Shown here in pieces: positions 43,013 to 54,966 of a stretch of DNA of 64,000 nt. The notes beneath the pieces were generated by a model. The model saw nothing but the letters and a program-made list of their open reading frames with translations, ran no database searches and had not been told where the DNA came from. Position 1 is the first letter of the stretch. Every line of letters begins with the position of its first letter. The stretch is from contig NZ_CP119392.1 of NCBI RefSeq assembly GCF_029224025.1, positions 2,193,001-2,257,000 of the forward strand, read 5' to 3'. Both the position numbers and the translations under genes were made by a program. This DNA comes from Rhodanobacter sp. AS-Z3. GTDB taxonomy: Bacteria; Pseudomonadota; Gammaproteobacteria; Xanthomonadales; Rhodanobacteraceae.

Positions 43013-43963
43013 ATGGCGACGCGTTTCACTTCGGTTTCCCGCAACATCCTCGACGCCGTTGGCGACACGCCACTGCTGGAGATCGAGGGCGTTTACGCCA
43101 AGCTCGAGTTCCTCAATCCGTCTGGCTCGATCAAGGCGCGTATCGCCAAATACATGATCGAACGCGCCGAAGAGGAGGGCTTGCTCAAGCCCGGCGATAC
43201 GATCGTCGAGGCAACCAGCGGCAATACCGGCAACGCGCTGTCGATGGTGGCGGCCGTGAAAGGCTACCGCATGCTGGTGGTGATGCCCGAAGGACTGTCC
43301 AGCGAGCGCGTGGCGATCTCGCGGGCGTTCGGTGCCGAGGTGTTGTTCTGCGGCAACTTCCACGTCAACGAGGCGCTGAAACGGGCACGCGAACTCGGCC
43401 AGCAGCCGGGCTACTTCGCGCCGGCCCAATTCGAGTCGGAGTGGAATGTCGAGGAAAACCGCTTGATTCTCGGGCCGGAGATCCTGTCGCAACTGCCGGC
43501 CGGTCAATTGCCCGACGCGCTGGTGCTTGGTGTGGGTACCGGTGGAACCTTGATCGGCGTAGGCCAGGCGTTTCGCGAAGCCAATCCCAACGTGCGCCTG
43601 TTTGCGATGGAGCCGTCCGAGTCGTGCACGATCCTGTGCGGGGAAATCGCCACGCATACCATCGAGGGTATTTCCGACGGTTTCGTGCCGGGTATCTTCC
43701 AGCGTCATTCCAGCCTGGTGAAAGAGGTGCTCAGTGTCTCCAGCGCCGACGCCGTGGCCGAGATGAAGCGGCTGGCACGGACTCATGGCTTGTTCTGTGG
43801 TCCAAGCTCGGGTGCGCATTTGCTGGCTGCCAAGCGTATTCGGCAGAACTTCCCCGAGTTGAAGACGGTGGTGACGGCGTTCTGCGACGAGGGCGAGAAG
43901 TATCTGCATGAATATTTCATGCAGACGGCCCCCGGCGAGGTCGACGCGACGCACTTCCGCTGA
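43013..43963 (+). CDS. Cysteine synthase-family PLP enzyme (CysK paralogue)
   Basis: A 316-residue fold-type II PLP enzyme with Schiff-base lysine K41 in NPSGSIKARI, loop ATSGNTGN, GTGGT and PSSGA. It differs from CysK at 14.97 kb: SIKAR replaces SVKDR, and the C-terminal region FCDEGEKYLHEYF is distinct. No CBS regulatory domain is present. It may use O-acetylserine, O-phosphoserine or another beta-substituted substrate. The start ATG at 43013 is one base after the AhpD-like stop. Pairing with a thiol peroxidase hints at redox or persulfide metabolism, but this is inferred. Confidence 0.87.
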   Translation: MATRFTSVSRNILDAVGDTPLLEIEGVYAKLEFLNPSGSIKARIAKYMIERAEEEGLLKPGDTIVEATSGNTGNALSMVAAVKGYRMLVVMPEGLSSERVAISRAFGAEVLFCGNFHVNEALKRARELGQQPGYFAPAQFESEWNVEENRLILGPEILSQLPAGQLPDALVLGVGTGGTLIGVGQAFREANPNVRLFAMEPSESCTILCGEIATHTIEGISDGFVPGIFQRHSSLVKEVLSVSSADAVAEMKRLARTHGLFCGPSSGAHLLAAKRIRQNFPELKTVVTAFCDEGEKYLHEYFMQTAPGEVDATHFR

Positions 43964-43974
43964 GCCCCGCGCTC

Positions 43975-44031
43975 GGTAGGGTGGGCGCGGCCCGCCGTAT
44001 GTTTCCGTAGGAGCGCAATGCCCGCCCTACC
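43975..44031. repeat. Imperfect inverted repeat between converging genes
   Basis: GGTAGGGTGGGC (43975-43986) and GCCCGCCCTACC (44020-44031) are inverted copies with one mismatch. They occupy most of the short gap between the converging cysK-like and pepP-type genes. The motif resembles dispersed extragenic palindromes seen in xanthomonads and could also act as a bidirectional terminator. Confidence 0.55.
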
Positions 44032-44042
44032 AAAGCATTTGC

Positions 44043-45842
44043 CTACAGCGGCGCGCAGTGGCGGTTCAGCCATTCCAGGTCGGCGCCATCCAGTAGCGGG
44101 CTGAGCGCAGCCCGTACGCTGGCGTGGTAGTCGTCCAGCCAGGCGCGTTCTTCCGGATTGAGCAGCACCGGTTCCAGTGCGCGGCGGTCGAACGGGCACA
44201 TGGTCAACGTCTCGAAGGCGAGGAATTCGCCGAACTCGGTCTGCTCGGCTTCGATCACCACGGCCAGGTTTTCGTGCCGAATGCCGTGGCGGCCGGGCTT
44301 GTACAGGCCCGGCTCGATCGAGCTGATCATGCCTGGTTGCAGCGCCACCAGCGCGCCAGCTGCCGTTGGCGGGCGAATGGACTGTGGACCTTCGTGCACA
44401 TTGAGAAAGTAGCCCACGCCATGGCCGGTGCCATGGCCGTAGTCCATGCCGGCCGCCCATAGCGGCGCACGTGCCAGCGCATCCAGTTGCGGACCGCTGG
44501 CGCCCTTGGGGAACCGCGCGCGGGACAGATTGATCATGCCCTTCAGCACCAGGGTTGCATCACGGCGTTGTTCGGCAGTCGTCTCGCCCAGTGCCAGCAC
44601 GCGGGTGATATCGGTGGTGCCGCCGAGATATTGCCCGCCGGAGTCGATCAACAGCAGGCCTTTCGCCTGCAACGTGCTGTGTGATTCCGGGGTGGCGCGA
44701 TAGTGCGGCAGCGCGCCGTTGGCCTGATAGCCGGCGATGGTGGCAAAGCTCTCACCGACCCAGCCGGGCTGGGCCGAGCGCTCCTCGTGCAGCAAACTGT
44801 CTACATCCAGTTCGGTGACCGTCATGCCAGCGGCCAGTCGCTGTTCCAGTCGGCGGAATCCGCGTACCAGTGCTGCACCGTCGCGGCGCATCACGTCACG
44901 AATGTGTTCAAGTTCGGCGGCAGTCTTCACGGCCTTGAACGCGGTGCTGGGGTTGGCAGCTTCGACTCGGGTCACGCCCGCTGGGATTGCCGCAGCGATG
45001 GTGTCGACCACGCGGCCGCTGTCCAGCAGCAGGCGATCACTTGCCCCCAGTTCGTTCAATGCGGAGATGGTCGATGCATAGTCGGCAATGCCGATACCGT
45101 CCGCAGCCAGTCGTGCCACCAGTGCATCGTTGAGCTTGGCGCGGCCAACGAACAGCGTGGCGCGTTGTTCTGCCTGCACCAGCAGATGGGCCAGAAATAC
45201 CGGATTGCACTCCACGTCGCTGCCGCGCAAATTGGTCAGCCAGGCGATGTCGTCCAGGCTGGAAATCAAATGATGCGTGGCGCCCAGCTTGTGCATGGCC
45301 TTGCGCAGCCGGCTGAACTTGTCGGCGCGCGTGATGCAGGCGTAAGCCGGATCGTGTTCCACAACCGCTGCCTGCGGCAGGGACGGCCGGTCCGGCCAGA
45401 TCGCGCCGGGCAGATCAAGGTCGGTGCGCACCGTAGCTCCGCAGAGGGCCAGATGCTTTTCGATCTGCTGGCGCGTGGTGACGGCCAGACTGTCGCCAGC
45501 CACCGCCAGCACGTCGTCTTGTTGCAGGTTTTGCTGCAGCCATGCCAGGTGTTCGGGCGTATGCGGCACGCGCAGCTTCATCAGGCGGATGCCGCTGCCG
45601 GCCAGTTGCTGCTCGGCCTGGGAGAAGTAGCGCGAGTCGGTCCACAGGCCGGCTTCGTCGCGACCGACGATCAGGGTGCCGGCCGAACCGGTGAAACCGG
45701 ACAGCCATTCGCGGGCGGACCAGTGGGACGGCAGGTATTCGGAAAGGTGCGGGTCGGCGCTGGGTATCAGTACGGCGGCGACGCCATGCTGCTGCATGGC
45801 CGTGCGCAGCGCGACAAGACGATCGGGGATGGGGCTGTTCAT
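44043..45842 (-). CDS. pepP: Aminopeptidase P family (M24B, Xaa-Pro) metallopeptidase
   Basis: This 599-residue M24B peptidase resembles the long eukaryotic XPNPEP1-like form. Two creatinase-like N-domains (about 1-310) precede the pita-bread catalytic domain. Metal ligands are visible in LLIDSGG...TTDITR (two Asp), GTGHGVGYFLNVHEG (His) and the late Glu residues near IEPGLY and EFLAFE. It removes N-terminal residues next to proline. The length and domain layout differ from the about 440-residue E. coli PepP, so the symbol is approximate. It is divergent from pyrG across 144 bases. Confidence 0.9.
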   Translation of the reverse strand: MNSPIPDRLVALRTAMQQHGVAAVLIPSADPHLSEYLPSHWSAREWLSGFTGSAGTLIVGRDEAGLWTDSRYFSQAEQQLAGSGIRLMKLRVPHTPEHLAWLQQNLQQDDVLAVAGDSLAVTTRQQIEKHLALCGATVRTDLDLPGAIWPDRPSLPQAAVVEHDPAYACITRADKFSRLRKAMHKLGATHHLISSLDDIAWLTNLRGSDVECNPVFLAHLLVQAEQRATLFVGRAKLNDALVARLAADGIGIADYASTISALNELGASDRLLLDSGRVVDTIAAAIPAGVTRVEAANPSTAFKAVKTAAELEHIRDVMRRDGAALVRGFRRLEQRLAAGMTVTELDVDSLLHEERSAQPGWVGESFATIAGYQANGALPHYRATPESHSTLQAKGLLLIDSGGQYLGGTTDITRVLALGETTAEQRRDATLVLKGMINLSRARFPKGASGPQLDALARAPLWAAGMDYGHGTGHGVGYFLNVHEGPQSIRPPTAAGALVALQPGMISSIEPGLYKPGRHGIRHENLAVVIEAEQTEFGEFLAFETLTMCPFDRRALEPVLLNPEERAWLDDYHASVRAALSPLLDGADLEWLNRHCAPL

Positions 45843-45869
45843 TTGTTCATGCTAACAGGCAGTCGGTAG

Positions 45870-49847
<3,978 letters not shown>

Positions 49848-49864
49848 GCGGGTAGCCGCCGGCC

Positions 49865-50197
49865 ATGCTGCGCTGGATCGCCGTCCTCCTGATCCTGCTT
49901 CTGATCGGTCTGCAGCTGAAGCTGTGGACCGGCAACGGCAGCATGCGCGAAGTGGACAGCCTGCGTGTCTCGGTGAAGAAACAAGCCGACGACAACGCCA
50001 GGCTGTTGCAACGCAATCAGGCAGTGGGTGCCGACGTGCTTGACCTCAAGCAGGGCGACCAGGCGATCGAGGCGCGCGCGCGCACCGAACTGGGTTTGAT
50101 CAAGCCTGGCGAAATTTTCTACCAGGTGGTCGAGCCGCCGGCTGGTGCGGCTAGCAGTGCGACACCGCCCGCGAAGCCGCCTGCCGGATCGCCATGA
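49865..50197 (+). CDS. ftsB: Cell division protein FtsB
   Basis: FtsB is a small bitopic septal protein of the FtsQLB complex. The 110-residue product has one N-terminal membrane helix (about 4-20) and a coiled coil (about 28-65, RVSVKKQADDNARLLQRN). It ends in a Pro/Ala-rich tail after GLIKPGEIFYQVV. It lies 17 bases after eno and overlaps ispD by four bases. The eno-ftsB-ispD-ispF order is widely conserved. Confidence 0.93.
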   Translation: MLRWIAVLLILLLIGLQLKLWTGNGSMREVDSLRVSVKKQADDNARLLQRNQAVGADVLDLKQGDQAIEARARTELGLIKPGEIFYQVVEPPAGAASSATPPAKPPAGSP

Positions 50198-50889
50198 GTG
50201 CGGCCACGGTGTGGTGCGTGGTGCCAGCTGCAGGTCGTGGCACCCGGGTCGGCGGCGAATGTCCCAAGCAATACCTTCCCCTGGCCGGCCGACCGTTGAT
50301 CGAACATACGCTGGAGCGGCTTGCCGCGCATCCGCGGATTGCCGGTTTGCTGGTGACGCTGGCCGCAACGGATACGCACTGGCGTGGTATCACCGCGTTG
50401 CATGACAAGCCGGTGCTGACCACGATCGGTGGTGTCGAGCGCAGCGATTCAGTGCTGGCCGGCCTCGATGCCTTGCCGGAAAGTGTCGCAGCAGACGACT
50501 TCGTGCTGGTTCACGACGCCGCGCGTCCCTGCGTGCGTGCGGCGGATATCGACAAGTTGATCGATTGTGCGGCGACTGGCGATGGTGGTCTGCTGGGTGC
50601 ACCGCTGCGCGATACCCTGAAGCGGGCGAGCGACGCGGGTTGCAGTGAACTGACCGAGCCGCGTGATCGACGCTGGCGTGCCTTCACGCCACAAATGTTT
50701 CGGCGTGCTCAACTGTCGGCGGCGCTGCGTGACGCGGCGCATCGTGGCGTGAATGTCAGTGACGAGGCCATGGCAATGGAGCAGGCCGGCTTCACGCCCT
50801 TGCTGGTCGAGGGGGCCGAAGACAATATCAAGGTCACCACGGCGGCAGATTTCGCGCTGGCCGAGTTCCTTCTTTCCAGGACAGCATGA
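50194..50889 (+). CDS. ispD: 2-C-methyl-D-erythritol 4-phosphate cytidylyltransferase
   Basis: IspD attaches CMP to methylerythritol phosphate in the MEP isoprenoid pathway, using CTP such as PyrG supplies. The 231-residue enzyme has the nucleotide loop [30 protein letters not shown] and the late EDNIKVTT segment. It overlaps both ftsB and ispF by four bases. Confidence 0.96.
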   Translation: MSAATVWCVVPAAGRGTRVGGECPKQYLPLAGRPLIEHTLERLAAHPRIAGLLVTLAATDTHWRGITALHDKPVLTTIGGVERSDSVLAGLDALPESVAADDFVLVHDAARPCVRAADIDKLIDCAATGDGGLLGAPLRDTLKRASDAGCSELTEPRDRRWRAFTPQMFRRAQLSAALRDAAHRGVNVSDEAMAMEQAGFTPLLVEGAEDNIKVTTAADFALAEFLLSRTA

Positions 50890-51362
50890 TGCGCATTGGT
50901 AACGGTTTCGACGTCCATGCCTTTGGCGACGGTGATCATGTCGTCCTTGGCGGCGTGCGCGTGCCGCATGATCGTGGTGTCGTCGCGCATTCCGATGGCG
51001 ATGTGGTGATTCACGCGCTGTGTGATGCGATCTTCGGTGCGCTTGCGCTGGGCGATATCGGTCGACATTTTCCGCCTGCGGATGAGCGCTGGCGCGATGC
51101 TGACAGCCGCCAGTTTCTGCGTCATGCAGGCATGCTGATGGCGCAACAAGGCTACCGGCTGGGCAATGCCGATGTCACGGTGATCGGTGAGTCGCCCAAG
51201 GTAACGCCGCACGCGCAGGCGATGCGCGAGATTCTGGCGGTGGATCTGGGCAGCGAGATCGGGCGTATCAGCGTGAAGGCCACCACCACCGAGAAACTGG
51301 GTTTCTGCGGCCGCCGTGAAGGCATCGCGGCACAGGCCTGCGTTCTGCTGGAGCGCCTGTGA
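50886..51362 (+). CDS. ispF: 2-C-methyl-D-erythritol 2,4-cyclodiphosphate synthase
   Basis: IspF cyclises CDP-ME-2-phosphate in the MEP pathway. The 158-residue homotrimeric enzyme has metal ligands D9 and H11 in [25 protein letters not shown] and [13 protein letters not shown] are also present. It starts in an ATGATG overlap with ispD, and its end overlaps the mgtE GTG start. Confidence 0.96.
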   Translation: MMRIGNGFDVHAFGDGDHVVLGGVRVPHDRGVVAHSDGDVVIHALCDAIFGALALGDIGRHFPPADERWRDADSRQFLRHAGMLMAQQGYRLGNADVTVIGESPKVTPHAQAMREILAVDLGSEIGRISVKATTTEKLGFCGRREGIAAQACVLLERL

Positions 51363-52753
51363 GCGAAGTCGAAGCCCGCAGCACGGTCGGTCGGCTGCAC
51401 GACCAGCTCGAAATCATCGTCGAGTCGTTGCATCGCCAGGACGATGACGGCCGCTTGCCGGCCGAGGTGCTGGCGGAGCTGCGCCAGCAACTGGACGAGC
51501 TGCATCCGGCCGACATTGCGTTCATTCTGGAATCGCTGCCACGGGATGACCGGCTGGTGCTGTGGCAGCTGGTCAAGGCCGATCGCGACGGCGAGATCCT
51601 GCTGGAAGTGTCCGATTCGGTGCGCGAATCGCTGATCGCGGACATGGATCGGCACGAGATTCTCGCCGCCGCCGAAACGCTGGATGCCGACGAACTGGCC
51701 GACCTGGTCGAGGATCTGCCCACGGCGATGCTGCCGGAGTTGATGGCCGGCCTCGATGCACAGCAGCGCGAGCAGGTGCAGTCGGCGCTGTCCTGGGAAG
51801 ACGACCAGTTGGGCGCACTGATGGATTTCGAGATGGTCACCATCCGCGAGGATGTGAGCCTTGAGGTCGTGCTGCGTTACCTGCGTCGTTGGGACGAACT
51901 GCCGGCGCAGACCGACAAGTTGTTCGTGATCAATCAGGACAATCTGCTGACCGGTGTGCTGCCGCTGCACTGGTTGCTGGTCAACTCGCCGGAAAAAATG
52001 GTCAGCGAAGTGATGGCGCCGGACGTCAACACCTTCCACCCCGCCGATGATGCGTATGACGTGGCGCAGGCGTTCGAACGATACGACCTGGTGACCGCGC
52101 CGGTGGTGGATGACGAAGGTCATTTGATCGGGCGCATCACGATTGACGCGATGGTCGATGTGATCCGCGAAGAAGGCGAAAGCGAAGCGCTCAGCCGCGG
52201 TGGCTTGCGCGAAGAAGAAGACATTTTTGCCTCGGTGTGGGCCTCGTTGAAGAATCGCTGGTCGTGGCTGGCGATCAACCTGATCACCGCCTTCATCGCC
52301 TCGCGCGTGATCGGCCTGTTCGAAGGTTCGATCGAGCGGCTGGTGGCACTGGCGGCGTTGATGCCGATTGTTGCCGGCATCGGTGGCAATTCCGGTAACC
52401 AGACCATCACCATGATCGTGCGCGCGCTGGCGCTGAACCAGATCACCACCGAAGGGGCCAAGCGCCTGTGGCGCAAGGAGCTGATGGTGTCGCTGGTCAA
52501 CGGACTGGTCTGGGGCAGCGTGATTGGTCTGGTGGCGTGGTTGTTGTACGACAGTGCGTCGCTGGGTCTGGTGATGATGGCCGCGATGACGCTGAATCTG
52601 CTGCTGGCGGCGTTTGCCGGTGTTGGCATTCCGGTCTTGATGACCAAGTTCGGGCGCGATCCGGCGTTGGGTTCGAGCGTGCTGATCACCGCAATGACCG
52701 ATAGCGGCGGCTTCTTCATCTTCCTCGGGTTGGCGACGATTTTCCTGGTCTGA
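51359..52753 (+). CDS. mgtE: Magnesium transporter MgtE
   Basis: MgtE is a homodimeric, Mg-gated Mg(II) channel. The 464-residue protein has the cytosolic N-domain (about 1-140), two CBS domains (about 145-270), a linker helix and five C-terminal membrane helices. The signature [24 protein letters not shown] lies in the pore region. Translation starts at a GTG within the ispF stop (GTGA overlap), so it is coupled to isoprenoid genes. In E. coli truD directly follows ispF, so mgtE is an insertion in that order. Confidence 0.94.
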   Translation: MSEVEARSTVGRLHDQLEIIVESLHRQDDDGRLPAEVLAELRQQLDELHPADIAFILESLPRDDRLVLWQLVKADRDGEILLEVSDSVRESLIADMDRHEILAAAETLDADELADLVEDLPTAMLPELMAGLDAQQREQVQSALSWEDDQLGALMDFEMVTIREDVSLEVVLRYLRRWDELPAQTDKLFVINQDNLLTGVLPLHWLLVNSPEKMVSEVMAPDVNTFHPADDAYDVAQAFERYDLVTAPVVDDEGHLIGRITIDAMVDVIREEGESEALSRGGLREEEDIFASVWASLKNRWSWLAINLITAFIASRVIGLFEGSIERLVALAALMPIVAGIGGNSGNQTITMIVRALALNQITTEGAKRLWRKELMVSLVNGLVWGSVIGLVAWLLYDSASLGLVMMAAMTLNLLLAAFAGVGIPVLMTKFGRDPALGSSVLITAMTDSGGFFIFLGLATIFLV

Positions 52754-52817
52754 TCCGGGCACAGCGTGCGCCACATCTGGCATCCATTGTTTGCGATCTT
52801 CGCTGCTGAGAATCTTC

Positions 52818-53831
52818 ATGTCCGAACTTCCCCATGCCTTCGGCAATCCCCCGCTGAGCGCGCGCATGCGTGTCAGCCCCGAAGATTTTCAGGTCGAGGA
52901 AGTGCTCGGCTATGACGCCGACGGTGGCGGCGAGCATGCCTTGCTGTGGGTGGAAAAGCGTGGCGCGAATACCGATTGGGTAGCCCGCGAACTGGCGAAG
53001 TTTGCCGGCGTGGCACAGGTGGCTGTCGGCTATGCGGGGATGAAGGATCGTCACGCGGTCACGCGGCAGACCTTTTCGGTGCAACTGGCCGGCAAGCCTG
53101 ATCCGGATTGGTCGGCGTTCCCGCATGCCGAGGTGAAGGTATTGGCTGCCACGCGGCATTCGCGCAAGCTCAAGCGTGGCGCGTTGCGTGGCAACCGCTT
53201 CGTGCTGGTCTTGCGCGACGTACAGGGAGATCACGCCACGGCCGAGGGCGTGCTGGCGCAGATCAGCAAACGTGGCGTGCCGAACTACTTCGGCGAACAA
53301 CGTTTCGGTCGCGAAGGCAACAACGTTGCCCAGGCGCGCGCGATGTTCGGCGGGCGTCGTGTCGAGCGCGACAAGCGCTCGCTGCTGCTGTCGGCGGCGC
53401 GTTCGTACATCTTCAACAACGTGTTGGCGGAGCGGGTTGAGCGTGGCGCCTGGGACACGCCTTTGCAAGGCGAGATCTGGTCGCTGGCCGGCTCGCGGTC
53501 GTGGTTCGGCCCGGAGCCATTCACGCCGGTGCTGGCCGAACGGCTGGCGCGTGCCGACATCCACCCGTCGGGCCCGTTGTGGGGGCAGGGCGATCCGCCA
53601 AGCGCGGATGATGCCGGTTCGCTGGAATGCGAAGTGGCCGCGCAAGACGGCGACCTGGTGGCTGGGTTGGTGGCGGCACGGATGGATCAGGAGCGTCGGC
53701 CCTTGCGTCTGCTGCCCAAAGACCTGCGTTGGCGCTGGCTGGCCGACGATGCGCTGGAAGTGTCATTCGAACTGCCCGCCGGCGCGTATGCCACCGTGGT
53801 CATGCGCGAGCTTGCCGCTGTGCGCGATTGA
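52818..53831 (+). CDS. truD: tRNA pseudouridine-13 synthase TruD
   Basis: TruD makes pseudouridine at position 13 of certain tRNAs. The 337-residue protein has the catalytic D77 in GYAGMKDRHAVT, with NYFGEQRFGR also conserved. The start ATG at 52818 is preferred over the open frame to 52791. It is 64 bases after mgtE, on the same strand. Confidence 0.95.
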   Translation: MSELPHAFGNPPLSARMRVSPEDFQVEEVLGYDADGGGEHALLWVEKRGANTDWVARELAKFAGVAQVAVGYAGMKDRHAVTRQTFSVQLAGKPDPDWSAFPHAEVKVLAATRHSRKLKRGALRGNRFVLVLRDVQGDHATAEGVLAQISKRGVPNYFGEQRFGREGNNVAQARAMFGGRRVERDKRSLLLSAARSYIFNNVLAERVERGAWDTPLQGEIWSLAGSRSWFGPEPFTPVLAERLARADIHPSGPLWGQGDPPSADDAGSLECEVAAQDGDLVAGLVAARMDQERRPLRLLPKDLRWRWLADDALEVSFELPAGAYATVVMRELAAVRD

Positions 53832-53872
53832 CAGCGTGGAAGTGAGCGCAGCGAACTGAACAACGGGCGAGG

Positions 53873-53893
53873 GCGGACTTGGTCCGCTGTTTG
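53873..53893 (+). terminator. Short hairpin between converging truD and smr
   Basis: A perfect 6-bp stem, GCGGAC/GTCCGC, with a TTG loop is followed by TGTTTGT. It lies 42 bases after the truD stop and may end that operon. Confidence 0.5.
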
Positions 53894-53932
53894 TCCCCAC
53901 TTCTACTGTTGCTTTAAGCGCAGTCCTCGTCA

Positions 53933-54478
53933 TCAACCTTTCAGCAGCACCACGACGGCGCCGGTGCCGCCCATCGAAGGTCGGGCCGAAGCAAAGGCGA
54001 CGACATCGTCGCGCCGTCGCAACACGCGATCGGTCAGTCCCTTCAGCACCGGTCCGGCCGCTTTCGAGCGCAAACCCTTGCCGTGGACGATACGCACACA
54101 GCGCAGGCCATGATGTTTCGCCTCGGCCAGGAAGATGGCGATGCTGGCCTGCGCCGCCGCCATATTCATCTGGTGCAGGTCGAGATCGTCCTGCACGCTG
54201 AATTGACCGCGCTTGAGCTGGCGCAGCAGTTTCGGTGAATAGCCTTCGCGCAGGTAACTCAGTTCCTCACCGATTTCGAGCATGGCCGGGTCGAAGGACA
54301 GATCCAGCAGCTCACCGGGGACCGCCGCTTCGTCTGCCTCGAACATGCGTGGACGGGGTTCTGGCCGGAGCGTTGCCGGTTGCGGCGCCACTGGCGCGAG
54401 AGGTCGTACTTCGCCGATGGCCTCGCGGAACAGACGGGCATCGCCTTCGTCGATCGGATTGGGGATGCGCTGCTTCAT
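53933..54478 (-). CDS. Smr/MutS2-domain protein, putative DNA/RNA endonuclease
   Basis: The 181-residue protein has a Pro-rich N-terminal part (about 1-90) and a C-terminal Smr domain. The three Smr motifs are present: LDLHQM, HGKGLRS and GGTGAVVV. Smr domains nick DNA or cleave RNA; in E. coli SmrA/SmrB they act as nucleases, with SmrB rescuing collided ribosomes. It converges on truD and stands at the edge of the TonB-receptor insertion. Confidence 0.88.
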   Translation of the reverse strand: MKQRIPNPIDEGDARLFREAIGEVRPLAPVAPQPATLRPEPRPRMFEADEAAVPGELLDLSFDPAMLEIGEELSYLREGYSPKLLRQLKRGQFSVQDDLDLHQMNMAAAQASIAIFLAEAKHHGLRCVRIVHGKGLRSKAAGPVLKGLTDRVLRRRDDVVAFASARPSMGGTGAVVVLLKG

Positions 54479-54966
54479 GTTTGCATGCTAAGACAATTGA
54501 TGACGGATGTTCTCGCGCGTTTGCTCGCGACAAAGGTCGCATCCTGAGTCAAGTGACTGTTCTATCGCACGGACAGACTGTGATGCGCATGCCGCCATGG
54601 GCCGTAGCTGACCTGCAGGGGCTTCAATACAAGCTATTGAGGCGCCGTTGATCTTCACGAATATGCGTCACCGGTTCATGACGACCATACCGCCTTTATC
54701 TGCTGCAACCGGCAAGCTGCTGGTTGTGCCGGGGCTCGCAAGGTTTGACGTGTGCCGCGGTCGGGATGCAGCCAGTGCTTTTACGTGAATGGCATGCCAA
54801 CTCAGGCGGTCTGCTGTGAAGCTCTGATTTTCGGTGGCGAAAGGCTGCGTTGAAGGGCCTGCATCGCAAGGCCTCTGGCGTTGCCGGAGGCTATTTGCCG
54901 ACAAAAGAGGATTGCTGATTGGTATTCTGGGCAGGCGAGGTACTCGTGGTTCCAGAGGGAGATGCT
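54479..54966. other. Long intergenic region before the TonB-dependent receptor
   Basis: About 490 bases with no supported gene and stops in all frames. It contains a hairpin at 54871-54891 and the receptor's AGAGGGAGA ribosome binding site. No Fur box or other recognised operator was found by eye. Confidence 0.55.
54871..54895 (+). terminator. Hairpin upstream of the TonB receptor
   Basis: GCCTCTGGC and GCCGGAGGC (54871-54879, 54883-54891) form a 9-bp stem with one G-U pair and a GTT loop, followed by TATTTG. It lies about 75 bases before the receptor start and could be a terminator of upstream transcription or an attenuator. Confidence 0.45.

Noticed and set aside
43013..43963. CysK-like enzyme as cystathionine beta-synthase
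   Set aside because: Length is only 316 residues with no CBS domains, and no cystathionine gamma-lyase gene is adjacent.
51152..52867. 571-codon minus-strand ORF over mgtE
   Set aside because: Antisense to ispF and mgtE, no domain signal.
54590..54900. Fur box before the TonB receptor
   Set aside because: No sequence close to the 19-bp GATAAT-type palindrome was found in the upstream 490 bases.
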